DNA of 36,346 nt from Clostridia bacterium. GTDB lineage: Bacteria; Bacillota; Clostridia; Christensenellales; CAG-138. The position numbers and the translations under genes were made by a program. Each line of letters opens with the position of its first letter. Within the stretch, counting starts at the first letter, position 1. The DNA lies in the NCBI GenBank assembly GCA_017541305.1, contig JAFXZJ010000058.1, positions 1 to 36,346 of the forward strand, in the 5' to 3' direction. Under the pieces are notes generated by a model, which saw only the letters and a list, made by a program, of their open reading frames with translations, had not been told where the DNA came from and did not search any database. This document shows positions 16,654 through 24,115 of this stretch, piece after piece.

Positions 16654-16678
16654 CCTTACTTATTGGTTTTTATTCGGA

Positions 16679-17995
16679 TCACAGGCCCATGGCCAGGCGC
16701 ATAACGAGCAGCGCGTCCTCGGAATTGACGGTGCCGTCGCCGTTGAAGTCGGCAAGCGCCTCCTGCTCGGGAGTGAGCTCGACAAGGCCCATGGCCGCGC
16801 GGAGTATTATGAGCGCGTCGACGAGCGTGACCTCGCCGTCGCCGTCAACGTCGCCTATAACGGGCGTGGGCTCGGGACCGGGGCCGGGCTCGTCCGCGCC
16901 GGTGAAGCGGGCGATGACCGTGCCAAAGTCTCCATCGGTCAGATACCAGCGGGCGGCGGTCGACAAAAGATCGCCCTGCTCGTCATACCATCCTAAAAAA
17001 TCAAAGCCGTCCTCGGGATATGCGTCAACAAAATACGAGCTGCCGTCCCATTCGGATCCGATGGCGCAGCCTATGGATCCATGCCCTTCCGCGCTGATCT
17101 TATCCAGCATGAGATCGTTGTTTCTCAAATCGAGGTCCTTGATGTCATTGTAAACGCATTGCAGTTGAGCCAGCCTGACGCAGGCGGAAACGTCGAGCTC
17201 GGTGAGCAGGGTTAAGTCGCAGTTAAGGGACAGGAGCTTTGTATTTTTCGAAAGGTCAAGAGCGCTTATGTCGTTAAGACCGCAATTCAGGAACATAAGA
17301 TCGGGATTGTTTGAAAGATCCAATTCGGTAAGCCCACAGTTTTCGCACATTAAATACCAAAGCTTGGGACAGCTGGATAAATCAAGAGTTCCTACTGGAT
17401 TTCCCTCCATTTCGAGAAACTCAAGCTCCGGATTATAAGTGAGATCGAGTTCGGTTATTCCGCAATAATAGCATTGAAGCCAATTCAATGCAGGGCACTC
17501 GGAAACGTCCAACTCCGTAATGTTTTTGTTATCCTGCATATTAAGCGTCTCGAGCTTTGGACAATCGAGCACACTGACCGAGTTGAGCTTATTGTAGGAA
17601 CAGTCGACAAGAAGAAGCTCGGAGCAGCCGTCGAGGGTCAACCATCCAACAAGGTCGAATTCGCCGCAAAGAACAGTCGTCAGACGAAGCTCGCCTTCGA
17701 CCTCTTCAAAAAAGAACCCCTGATAATAATAATCACCATCTTCCCCCAATAAGACCGTCCACGTCTCCGGATCTCCCATATCATAGTTGCTGCCGAACAT
17801 TTTTGTGCCGTTTTTTACTCCACTCTCATCTTCGGATTCCAGAAAAAACATTACGGATAAGACGTCGAAGAAGTTATATTCCGCCGTTCCGGGATCGCTT
17901 CGGACGGGAACAGCGGCCAGCGAGAGCACGGGCAGGGACAGAGAGAGCATAACAGCGATCAGCGCTGCGGCGATAAAACGATGGGTCTGTTTCAT
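16679..17995 (-). CDS. Secreted leucine-rich repeat protein with FLGWY module and type I dockerin
   Basis: The 438-residue protein has a signal peptide (1-28), then an N-terminal cap with GDPETW (74-79). Leucine-rich repeats of the TELDLSxNPxLxxLxC type span about 125-295. A beta module follows with SAEGHGSIG (301-309) and FLGWYDEQG (333-341), ending in ARF. The dockerin is at 381-438 with two calcium loops (DVDGDGEVTLVDALIILRAA and DFNGDGTVNSEDALLVMRLA). A proline-rich linker separates the dockerin. It is likely a surface or scaffold-bound binding protein. Paralogues of its LRR/FLGWY part are encoded at 27156 and 35454. A promoter and AAGGAG support the start. The ligand is unknown. Confidence 0.88.
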   Translation of the reverse strand: MKQTHRFIAAALIAVMLSLSLPVLSLAAVPVRSDPGTAEYNFFDVLSVMFFLESEDESGVKNGTKMFGSNYDMGDPETWTVLLGEDGDYYYQGFFFEEVEGELRLTTVLCGEFDLVGWLTLDGCSELLLVDCSYNKLNSVSVLDCPKLETLNMQDNKNITELDVSECPALNWLQCYYCGITELDLTYNPELEFLEMEGNPVGTLDLSSCPKLWYLMCENCGLTELDLSNNPDLMFLNCGLNDISALDLSKNTKLLSLNCDLTLLTELDVSACVRLAQLQCVYNDIKDLDLRNNDLMLDKISAEGHGSIGCAIGSEWDGSSYFVDAYPEDGFDFLGWYDEQGDLLSTAARWYLTDGDFGTVIARFTGADEPGPGPEPTPVIGDVDGDGEVTLVDALIILRAAMGLVELTPEQEALADFNGDGTVNSEDALLVMRLAMGL

Positions 17996-18064
17996 GATAG
18001 TATCTCCTTCCGGTTATTCTGTTGGTGTTTTGAACAATCTATGTTAAATGCTCATTTCACATAG

Positions 18065-18093
18065 ATTATATCAAACCGGTTTTTGTTTGTCAA
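18065..18093 (-). promoter_or_regulatory. Promoter of the LRR-dockerin gene
   Basis: Minus-strand TTGACA (18088-18093), 17-base spacer, TATAAT (18065-18070): a full consensus promoter. Confidence 0.85.
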
Positions 18094-18107
18094 TAAGCAT
18101 TTGGGGG

Positions 18108-18135
18108 TTGCAATTAAAAAATTTTGGAGTAAAAT
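18108..18135 (+). promoter_or_regulatory. Promoter of the ArsR-type regulator gene
   Basis: TTGCAA (18108-18113), 16-base spacer, TAAAAT (18130-18135). It is back to back with the LRR-dockerin promoter, so the regulator could control both. Confidence 0.5.
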
Positions 18136-18178
18136 ATAGGCAATAATCAAATCGAACGAACGAAGGGAGCAACGGGGA

Positions 18179-19282
18179 ATGAGGTATCATGAGGGGATCA
18201 TACCGTTTTATGAAGCGCGATACTATCTCGCTCAGCGGTTTACAAAGGACAGAACGAGTCAAAAGATAGAGAAAAACCGGTATAAAAAGGATGCGGTGCC
18301 AAGCTATGATTTCACATACCTCAAGCACATAACCGAGCTTGAAAAGGAGCTTGACGAAAGGTTCGAGGTAACGGAGCTTATGACCCGTTTCTTTACGCCC
18401 TTGAAGCTAAAGGAGCAAAGGGAGGGCACCCCGATCACGATCGGGGATATGCTTCTCACCCAGCCGGTGATGCTTTTCGACGGGATAAGCGTCGATACTC
18501 TTATAGATAAATACCGCCAAAATTCGCAGGCGGAGAATCTGACGAATTTCTATACATATCTTTACCCGTTCGGCCTGACCGACGGATCGGTGTATTCGCT
18601 CTCTGATCTCATGCAGGCGGCGAACGAGCTGTTTGCCGATCCCGAGGAGAAATGGGCGATCGTCGACGCGGCGGCGAATCCCGCCGAGCAGCTTGAAAAG
18701 CTCAAGCCTCTCGTTGAGGCGATATCTGATCTCATCGGGGAGCGCAAGGCGGTTTTCGATCCCATTGTAAAAAGGGTGGGCGAGTTCGTTGCTTCCGAGA
18801 AGGACTGCGGGGAGTTTTTCGTTTCCAGAATGCACTTTGAAAAGGAGGAGCTCGAAAAAATGCTCGTGTTTCCGTGCATATTCAAGTTCGACGAATTGAA
18901 TATAACGGGCTATGAGGATAACGATGATTACGAGGTGACGATGGGCTGCTTCTACGAGGTCATGGCAAGCTACGTCCGGCACAGCCGCGATCCGGAAACG
19001 CATATCGCGCTCTTGAAGGTGCTTTCGGACAGCACGAGGTTCAAGGTACTGCATGAGCTCTGCGATCAAAGCTCTTACGGCCTTGAGCTTGCGGAGAAAT
19101 ACGGGATCACCAGAAACGCAATGTACTACCAGCTCGACCAGCTTTTGGGATATTGTCTCGTAAAGACGGAATACGAAGGCCGGCGGATGCTGCATACCAT
19201 GGACAAGAGGACCGTTTACGAAAAGCTGACGGAGCTGAGGGATTATCTTGTCAACGGCTGGAAGCCGGAGGATGAAGAATAA
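18179..19282 (+). CDS. Regulator with C-terminal ArsR-type winged helix
   Basis: Residues about 278-350 of this 367-residue protein are an ArsR-like DNA-binding domain (LLKVLSDSTRFKVLHEL, then LAEKYGITRNAMYYQLDQL, then the wing VKTEYEGRRMLHTM). The preceding 270 residues are a mostly helical domain without a recognised family and with no metal-binding cysteine cluster, so this is not a classical metal sensor. AAGGGAG precedes the start. It is divergent from the secreted LRR-dockerin gene, which makes that gene a plausible target. It ends in a terminator shared with a small gene on the other strand. Confidence 0.8.
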   Translation: MRYHEGIIPFYEARYYLAQRFTKDRTSQKIEKNRYKKDAVPSYDFTYLKHITELEKELDERFEVTELMTRFFTPLKLKEQREGTPITIGDMLLTQPVMLFDGISVDTLIDKYRQNSQAENLTNFYTYLYPFGLTDGSVYSLSDLMQAANELFADPEEKWAIVDAAANPAEQLEKLKPLVEAISDLIGERKAVFDPIVKRVGEFVASEKDCGEFFVSRMHFEKEELEKMLVFPCIFKFDELNITGYEDNDDYEVTMGCFYEVMASYVRHSRDPETHIALLKVLSDSTRFKVLHELCDQSSYGLELAEKYGITRNAMYYQLDQLLGYCLVKTEYEGRRMLHTMDKRTVYEKLTELRDYLVNGWKPEDEE

Positions 19283-19298
19283 GCTTGCGGAGAAAAAG

Positions 19299-19330
19299 GC
19301 CTTCCCGTCGACGCGAGGGGAAGGCTTCTT
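19299..19330. terminator. Bidirectional terminator between the ArsR-type gene and a small ORF
   Basis: GCCTTCCC (19299-19306) pairs with GGGAAGGC (19318-19325). TTCTTTTTATT follows on the plus strand and CTTTTTCTCC on the minus strand. Confidence 0.8.
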
Positions 19331-19331
19331 T

Positions 19332-19472
19332 TTATTCGTCCAGCTTATCGAGTATCGCCCGGAGCTCGTCGCGGTCTACGCGCCTTCTGTCGGCGCGGTA
19401 ACACAGGGGGACGGTTCTTCTGTGTTGCTCTCGCCGCGAGGCGAAGATCTCCGCAACCGTATTTGCTGTCAT
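19332..19472 (-). CDS. Possible 46-aa ORF containing an in-frame stem-core element
   Basis: ATG at 19472 has AAGGAG upstream, and the frame ends at the bidirectional terminator. The C-terminus (RVDRDELRAILDKLDE) looks like real protein. The middle (QHRRTVPLCY) is the translation of a GGGGACGG element copy. It lies 55 bases behind the 64-aa membrane protein gene and may share its transcript. It could instead be the remnant of a larger gene. I recognise no family. Confidence 0.35.
   Translation of the reverse strand: MTANTVAEIFASRREQHRRTVPLCYRADRRRVDRDELRAILDKLDE
19400..19426. repeat. GGGGACGG stem-core element, copy 4
   Basis: AACACA (19400-19405) and TGTGTT (19421-19426) enclose the 15-base core GGGGGACGGTTCTTC. 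The stem is the same as in copy 3 and the core is in the opposite direction. Confidence 0.75.
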
Positions 19473-19527
19473 TTTCCTACGTCTCCTTGACCTTATATTT
19501 CCTTTTGTGTTTCCTTGACAAGATGCC

Positions 19528-19722
19528 TTAGTCTTTTTTTGACATTCCATAAACAAGAACGAATACCATATCAATGACTTGAATTACGAATCCTGCAATA
19601 AGAAGTAGTCGCTGTACAGTACGGTCTTTAATCAGAAGAGCAACACTATATACAACAACCACAATTAACATAACGAACAAAGCAATAGTTAATGCTTTGA
19701 GTTTATCCTCCGGTATCTTCAT
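19528..19722 (-). CDS. Small membrane protein, 64 aa, two transmembrane helices
   Basis: Start ATG 19722 has AAGGAG nine bases upstream and a full consensus promoter at 19798-19826. After a charged N-terminus (MKIPEDKLKALT), two hydrophobic helices follow (about 13-32 and 40-58), and the end is KKD. The DNA is clearly more AT-rich than its neighbours. No family is recognised. A much longer upstream frame exists but lacks any start signal, and the promoter lies inside it, so I reject the extension. Confidence 0.65.
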   Translation of the reverse strand: MKIPEDKLKALTIALFVMLIVVVVYSVALLIKDRTVQRLLLIAGFVIQVIDMVFVLVYGMSKKD

Positions 19723-19757
19723 GCTGGCTTTTCTCCTTATGTTTTTTCTCATGGGGT

Positions 19758-19782
19758 GACCATGGGGCCCGTCCCCGTGGTC
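19758..19782. repeat. Divergent GGGGACGG stem-core element, copy 6, in a 5' leader
   Basis: GACCA and TGGTC (five pairs) enclose a 15-base core that reads CGGGGACGGGCCCCA on the minus strand. It falls between the promoter at 19798 and the 64-aa gene, so it would be transcribed as a leader hairpin. The core's second half differs from the other copies. Confidence 0.45.
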
Positions 19783-19797
19783 CGACCGCCTGCATAT

Positions 19798-19826
19798 ATT
19801 ATATCGTGCGCCCCTTCCGCTGTCAA
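19798..19826 (-). promoter_or_regulatory. Promoter of the small membrane protein gene
   Basis: Minus-strand TTGACA (19821-19826), 17-base spacer, TATAAT (19798-19803). Confidence 0.75.
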
Positions 19827-19951
19827 ATGCGGACGCGCCCTGCCGGGGCCCTTCTGTTATATATGACGCAGGGGAGGACCGAAAGAGGAACGGAAAATAA
19901 AATATATTTTGCCGGGGAGGAACGGATGGCGCCGGCCAGCCGCTCAGCCGC

Positions 19952-19980
19952 TTGTGCTTCTTCGCGGAGTCTGTTATAAT
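19952..19980 (+). promoter_or_regulatory. Promoter of the MATE exporter gene
   Basis: TTGTGC (19952-19957), 17-base spacer, TATAAT (19975-19980), 38 bases before the start codon. Confidence 0.55.
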
Positions 19981-20017
19981 TTCGGCGAAACAAAGAGAAA
20001 CGGCATTTTGACAGGAT

Positions 20018-21412
20018 ATGGAAACGCGCAAAAAGAAGCTTTTCAACACCGCCCTTCTGGGCACCGTGATCGCGCTGGCGTGGCCGACGATGCTGGAGCA
20101 GCTCATGCAGACGGCGGTGCAGTATATCGACACCGCCATGGTGGGAAGCCTGGGCACCTCGGCTACGGCGGCGGTAGGCTCCACGACGACGATAGGCTGG
20201 CTGATCGGCTCGTCGATATCGGCGTTCGGCGTGGGCTTTTTGGCGTATATTTCGCAGAAGAGGGGCGCGAACGAGCACGATAAGGCAAGGAAGGCCTCGG
20301 CTCAGAGCGTGCTTGCGGTGCTTGCGGTGGGGCTGTTCTTCACGGCCGTCACGCTTGCGCTGTCGGGGCTTGTGCCCAAATGGATGCAGGTGGACGAGAA
20401 CATACAGACGCTTGCCTCGCAGTATTTCTTCATACTCTACACGCCCATGCTCGCCCGCACGGCGATCATCATATTCGGCACGGTTTTAAGGGCCGCGGGC
20501 GACACCAAAACGCCAATGTGGATAGGCATTGGCGTGAACCTGATAAACGTTGTGCTCAATTTCCTGCTGATCTATGAAACGCGCCCGATAAGCGTGTTCG
20601 GGCTTGAATTCACCATGTGGGGCGCGGGGCTGGGCGTGATCGGCGCGGGGATCGCAAGCGCGGTTTCCGTTCTGGTCGGCGGAGTGTGGATCACGGCCGC
20701 GCTGCTTCGCCACCGCGAGATTTCGCCCAGGGGATATGCGATGAAGCCCGACAGGAGCATTTTAATGCCCTGCATGCGCGTGGCGTTCCCCAATATGCTG
20801 CAAAGGTTCGGCACGAGCCTGGGCTACGTTGCCTTTGCGGCCATGATAAACTCGCTGGGCGAGCTTTCGACCGCCGCGCATACCGTGGCGAACACGGTGG
20901 AATCCGCTTTCTACATACCCGGCTACGGCATGATGGCCGCCGCCGCAACGCTCACCGGCAACGCGATAGGCGCGGGCGACAAGCGCGGTCTTCGCGATCT
21001 TGCGCGGGTGAATATCGCCATCGAGGTGATACTTATGACCGTCACGGGCGGGCTGCTGTTTGCTTTTGCCGAGCCCATGGCGTGGGTATTCTCGAAGGAC
21101 GCGCAGGTGATCGCGCTGGCCTCAACGGTGCTTCGCATGGTTGCCGTCTCCGAGCCCGTCTACGGCGTCAGCCTCGTTATCGAGGGCATGATGCAGGGCG
21201 CGGGAAAGACGGTCGCGCCGTTCGTATTCAACATAATCGGCATGTGGCTCGTGCGCATACTAGGCACGTTCATCTGCATACACCTGCTCTCGATGGGGCT
21301 GGTATCGGCCTGGGCGTGCATGATAGGGCATAACGTGCTGTTGTTTGCGATGTTCCTCGTCTACTATCTGCGGGGAAGATGGAATCCGCTGAGGAACAGG
21401 GTGCTGAGCTGA
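20018..21412 (+). CDS. MATE family multidrug efflux transporter
   Basis: The 464-residue protein has about 12 hydrophobic helices in two related halves, as in MATE exporters that expel drugs or metabolites using a Na+ or H+ gradient. Family landmarks are ALAWPTMLEQLMQTAVQYID at the first helix, AMVGSLGTSATAAVGS, FGTVLRAAGDTKTPMWIG before the middle loop, and AFPNMLQRFGTSLG at the start of the second half. The substrate cannot be read from sequence. The ribosome binding site is weak (ACAGGAT). It converges on msrA with only 19 bases between the stop codons. Confidence 0.92.
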   Translation: METRKKKLFNTALLGTVIALAWPTMLEQLMQTAVQYIDTAMVGSLGTSATAAVGSTTTIGWLIGSSISAFGVGFLAYISQKRGANEHDKARKASAQSVLAVLAVGLFFTAVTLALSGLVPKWMQVDENIQTLASQYFFILYTPMLARTAIIIFGTVLRAAGDTKTPMWIGIGVNLINVVLNFLLIYETRPISVFGLEFTMWGAGLGVIGAGIASAVSVLVGGVWITAALLRHREISPRGYAMKPDRSILMPCMRVAFPNMLQRFGTSLGYVAFAAMINSLGELSTAAHTVANTVESAFYIPGYGMMAAAATLTGNAIGAGDKRGLRDLARVNIAIEVILMTVTGGLLFAFAEPMAWVFSKDAQVIALASTVLRMVAVSEPVYGVSLVIEGMMQGAGKTVAPFVFNIIGMWLVRILGTFICIHLLSMGLVSAWACMIGHNVLLFAMFLVYYLRGRWNPLRNRVLS

Positions 21413-21431
21413 AATAAGCTCGTTGGGATTT

Positions 21432-21923
21432 TCACTGCTCCTCTATGCTGAAAAGCCAGGGAGCCACGTGGCAGTAGCCCGTTGGGTTTTTGACAAGGTA
21501 TTTCTGATGATACTCCTCGGCGTCATAGAAGTTTTCAAGCGGCAGAAGCTCCACCTTCATGGGCTCGGGATACTTCGCCTGCTCCCTGCGGAAGGCCGCC
21601 TCGAGCTCGGGCAGAAGGCTCGCGTCCTCATAATAGACGCCCGTGCGGTACTGCACGCCCTCGTCCCCGCCCTGCTTGTTAAGGGAGAGCGGATCGATTA
21701 TCATGAAGTAGTATTCCACAAGCTTGCCTACGGATATCGCGCTCTCGTCGAATTCGACCTTAACGGTCTCGGCATGACCGGACGAGGCGCAGACTTCCTT
21801 ATAGGTGGGGTTCTCGGTGGGGCCGTTGGCATAGCCGACCTCGGTGTGCTTTACGGCCTTGAACTGATCGAAGAAGCGTTGGGCGCCCCAGAAACAGCCG
21901 CCCGCGAAATAGATGGTTTTCAT
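21432..21923 (-). CDS. msrA: Peptide methionine sulfoxide reductase MsrA
   Basis: MsrA reduces the S form of methionine sulfoxide in damaged proteins. The 163-residue protein begins MKTIYFAGGCFWG, with the catalytic Cys10 in the invariant GCFWG. It continues with TEVGYANGPTENPTY, SSGHAETVKVEFD and the C-terminal GYCHV motif (Cys151). AGGAG precedes ATG 21923. A 207-residue upstream extension of the frame is a shadow of the Nudix gene and lacks any start signal. There is no MsrB fusion, and none lies nearby. Confidence 0.95.
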   Translation of the reverse strand: MKTIYFAGGCFWGAQRFFDQFKAVKHTEVGYANGPTENPTYKEVCASSGHAETVKVEFDESAISVGKLVEYYFMIIDPLSLNKQGGDEGVQYRTGVYYEDASLLPELEAAFRREQAKYPEPMKVELLPLENFYDAEEYHQKYLVKNPTGYCHVAPWLFSIEEQ

Positions 21924-21993
21924 ATCGGTATCTCCTTGCTTGTTTGATTGCATTATACGATTTTGCGCGCACGCTTGCAAGGGATTTTTTATA

Positions 21994-22022
21994 TTGAATA
22001 TTCCTTTAAAGAATGATACAAT
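21994..22022 (+). promoter_or_regulatory. Promoter of the Nudix operon
   Basis: TTGAAT (21994-21999), 17-base spacer, TACAAT (22017-22022). The ATG follows 28 bases later. Confidence 0.65.
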
Positions 22023-22049
22023 CCGTATAGTGAATACTTGGAGGCGCGT

Positions 22050-22598
22050 ATGCGTGACGAAGAACTGAAATGGAGCATCGAAAGCGAACGCGAGCTGCTT
22101 AAAACACCCGTCTTCAACGTCTATTCCCGAAGGGAAACGGCGGCGAACGGGCTGACGGGCGATTATATCGCCCTCAAATCGCCCGAGTGCGTGGTGATGA
22201 TGCCCGAATATGAGGGCAATTTCGTGCTCGTGCGCCAGTGGCGGCACGGAAAGGCTGCGCTCACGACGGAATTTCCCGGCGGCGTGATAGGCCGGGGCGA
22301 GGAACCGGCTGACGCCGCTTACCGCGAGCTTTACGAGGAGACGGGCTATAAGGCCGGCAAGCTTGAGTACCTGGGCAGCGTCAACCCCAATCCCGCGCTT
22401 TTCGAGAGCCGCTTTTACGTTTTCCTCGCGCAGGAGCTCGAGCCCACCGGGCAGACGCATCCCGACCGCGACGAGCTGATTTCGGTGGAGCTTCACCCCA
22501 TCGACGAGGTGATAGATTCGTTCGGCAGCGAGGAATATTCCCACGCGTTCATGGGCACCGCATTGGCGTTTTATTTGAGAAACAGGAGGGAAAAATAA
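22050..22598 (+). CDS. Nudix hydrolase, ADP-ribose pyrophosphatase-like
   Basis: I start at ATG 22050 because TTGGAGG ends five bases before it; the in-frame TTG at 22038 overlaps that site. The 182-residue protein has the full Nudix box, G-x5-E-x7-REL-x-EE-x-G, at residues 78-99. The glutamates bind the metal used to split a nucleoside diphosphate linked to another group. The upstream VLVRQWRHG and the overall size resemble ADP-sugar pyrophosphatases (NudF type). It is cytoplasmic. The stop overlaps the next gene's ATG by one base (TAATG), so the lipoprotein behind it is coupled. Confidence 0.9.
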   Translation: MRDEELKWSIESERELLKTPVFNVYSRRETAANGLTGDYIALKSPECVVMMPEYEGNFVLVRQWRHGKAALTTEFPGGVIGRGEEPADAAYRELYEETGYKAGKLEYLGSVNPNPALFESRFYVFLAQELEPTGQTHPDRDELISVELHPIDEVIDSFGSEEYSHAFMGTALAFYLRNRREK

Positions 22599-23056
22599 TG
22601 AAAAAGCTCACAGCGATCCTGCTTATCGCCGTTTTCGCCGCGACGCAGATAGGGTGTTTTTTCGACGGGCCGACTAAAAAGAAGCTTCCCGCGTTCTTTA
22701 CCGAGAGCCCCGTCGTTTCCGCAAGGTACTATAACGAAGGGGAGTTCGCCGAGCTTGAGCAGGAAAAGCTCGCGGCTCTTATCGACAAGCTCAACGAGAT
22801 GGAGCTTTCGACCCACTCCTTCCACACCGATTATTACTGGGGCGGCAGGTTGGGTATTGAGCTTTCCTATGAGGACGGCACATTCATGACCTATGACGGC
22901 ACCAAGGCGATCTACCGCACCGCCTCCATGAAGGACGATACGAGCAGCGAGGCCAGACGAAGCAGTGATTTTATCGAGGTAACGAACATGAGCTTCTGGG
23001 CCGCCATGAGCGAGTTCTTCCCCATTGTGCCCGAAAATATGCCTTCGGGCTGGTGA
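22598..23056 (+). CDS. Lipoprotein of unknown function, 152 aa
   Basis: A short signal ends in the lipobox TQIGC (Cys20), predicting lipid anchoring outside the membrane. The mature part is mixed alpha/beta, with strands such as GRLGIELSYEDGTFMTYDGT, and I recognise no family. Its general shape is like that of the lipoprotein at 7684 (a small globular domain with an xxDGTxxxY turn), but the sequences do not align well by eye. It overlaps the Nudix stop codon by one base and is followed 12 bases later by a membrane protein. Confidence 0.75.
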   Translation: MKKLTAILLIAVFAATQIGCFFDGPTKKKLPAFFTESPVVSARYYNEGEFAELEQEKLAALIDKLNEMELSTHSFHTDYYWGGRLGIELSYEDGTFMTYDGTKAIYRTASMKDDTSSEARRSSDFIEVTNMSFWAAMSEFFPIVPENMPSGW

Positions 23057-23068
23057 AAGGCGGTCAAT

Positions 23069-23740
23069 ATGAAATACGGCGAATCTGCTTTTGACGTGCT
23101 CTATCTGCTCACCGCGGTCGTGCTTGGGCTCGTGATGCTCAAAAAGGGCCGCGGCGCGACCGAAAAGCTCATGGGCATCGCGGTGCTCATACTGGGCTTC
23201 GGCGACGCGTTCCACCTCGTCCCCCGCGTGATCAACTATTTCTCCGAATCGGATATGACCATGTGGCTGGGGCTTGGCAAGCTGATCACCTCCATCACCA
23301 TGACGGTGTTCTACGTCTGCATGTACTATATCCTCCTCGGCGTAACGCAGGAGAGGGAGAACCTTTGGCTCACACTTGCCGTGTGGTTTTTGGCGGCGCT
23401 GCGCACGGGGCTCTGCCTGCTCGAACAGAACGAGTGGTTTTCGGGGCGCACCCCGCTCCTGTGGGCGATAATAAGGAACGTGCCGTTCGTGATACTGGGG
23501 GCGCTGATAGTAGTGCTCTGGTTCAGGAGAAGGGATCGGCTCGGCCGCCTGCGCTTCATATGGCTGTGGTTCACGCTATCGTTCCTGTTCTATATCCCCG
23601 TAACGGTCGGCGCGGGCTTCGTGCCCATGCTGGGCATGCTGATGCTGCCCAAGACGATCTGCTACGTGATCATCGCCGTCACCTTCACCGTCACCGTCGT
23701 GAAGGAAGCGCTGCCGGAGAGGATATTGAGAAGGGGATAG
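23069..23740 (+). CDS. Polytopic membrane protein of unknown function, 223 aa
   Basis: Seven hydrophobic helices are separated by short charged loops (KKGRGATEK, FRRRDRLGRLR). No family motif is clear. It is the third gene of the Nudix operon and ends with a TAG stop (23738-23740), showing that TAG is a normal stop codon in this genome. The next 375 bases hold only repeats and the blaI promoter. Confidence 0.75.
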   Translation: MKYGESAFDVLYLLTAVVLGLVMLKKGRGATEKLMGIAVLILGFGDAFHLVPRVINYFSESDMTMWLGLGKLITSITMTVFYVCMYYILLGVTQERENLWLTLAVWFLAALRTGLCLLEQNEWFSGRTPLLWAIIRNVPFVILGALIVVLWFRRRDRLGRLRFIWLWFTLSFLFYIPVTVGAGFVPMLGMLMLPKTICYVIIAVTFTVTVVKEALPERILRRG

Positions 23741-23750
23741 AGCATAGAGG

Positions 23751-23839
23751 ACGATATGTTCGCTTACGCGAACTCGATATGCCTGCGGCTCGATATATCG
23801 GCTTGCGCCGATTCGAGATGTCCGCTTTGAGAAGCGGAC
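23751..23839. repeat. Four hairpins joined by a constant TCGATAT linker
   Basis: The stems are GTTCGC/GCGAAC (23758-23773), GCC/GGC (23781-23789), ATCGGC/GCCGAT (23797-23812) and GTCCGC/GCGGAC (23820-23839). They are separated by ACGATAT, TCGATAT, TCGATAT and TCGAGAT. Stem sequence changes while pairing and linker are kept. Confidence 0.75.
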
Positions 23840-23883
23840 GAGAGAGGCAGGGGAAATAGGCTTTTTGAAGGCGTCAGGCATTA

Positions 23884-23940
23884 GGCTTCCCCCTCCGGTG
23901 GGGAAGCTGTCAGCGCGACGAAGGAGCGATGACTGATGAG
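23884..23940. repeat. GGGGAAGCTGTCAG-type repeat with hairpin
   Basis: GCTTCCCC (23885-23892) pairs with GGGGAAGC (23900-23907), followed by TGTCAGCGCGACGAAGGAGC and GATGACTGATGAGG. I recall similar sequences as dispersed repeats in gut Clostridia genomes, but I cannot verify this here. Confidence 0.5.
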
Positions 23941-23966
23941 GGGGCTTTGAGATCAGGCTCCAACAG

Positions 23967-23993
23967 TGACAAAAGGGACGGTTCTTTTTGTCA
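23967..23993. repeat. GGGGACGG stem-core element, copy 5
   Basis: TGACAA (23967-23972) and TTGTCA (23988-23993) enclose the 15-base core AAGGGACGGTTCTTT. This third stem sequence again keeps complementarity. Confidence 0.75.
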
Positions 23994-24037
23994 TCGGACC
24001 CTTCGGCTGAGCGTTAAAAATATATTATTTTAATTGG

Positions 24038-24066
24038 TTGACACTTGTTATCCAACGTGCTATACT
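24038..24066 (+). promoter_or_regulatory. blaI promoter
   Basis: TTGACA (24038-24043), 17-base spacer, TATACT (24061-24066). A BlaI-like half-palindrome, ACACTTGTTATC (24041-24052), overlaps the -35. Confidence 0.85.
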
Positions 24067-24076
24067 GTGCACATAG

Positions 24077-24092
24077 GATAACAAGTGTTATC
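24077..24092 (+). promoter_or_regulatory. BlaI operator palindrome
   Basis: GATAACAAGTGTTATC has seven-base arms around AG and contains the ACAnnTGT core known for BlaI/MecI/CopY operators. It lies just downstream of the -10, so binding would block transcription of the operon (autoregulation). Confidence 0.75.
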
Positions 24093-24115
24093 TATTTGAA
24101 AGGAAGGTGCTTCAA

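Larger units (their letters stand above)
16169..16678. other. Gene-free, repeat-rich intergenic region
   Basis: This 510-base gap holds no supported gene. It contains the S9 peptidase terminator, three copies of the GGGGACGG stem-core element (two as an inverted pair), a 14-bp hairpin, a TGAATAA-type tandem and the terminator of the LRR-dockerin gene. Confidence 0.7.
23741..24115. other. Gene-free gap with three repeat families and the blaI promoter
   Basis: No gene is supported here. In order the gap holds four TCGATAT-linked hairpins, a GGGGAAGCTGTCAG-type repeat, copy 5 of the GGGGACGG element and the blaI control region. Confidence 0.7.

Noticed and set aside
19723-20184. N-terminal extension of the 64-aa membrane protein to 218 residues
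   Set aside because: The consensus promoter at 19798-19826 lies inside the extension, and the extra sequence is antisense to the MATE gene start.
21924-22544. N-terminal extension of msrA to 370 residues
   Set aside because: The extension is antisense to the Nudix gene. MsrA homologues start at the MKTIYFAGGCFWG region, where AGGAG is found.
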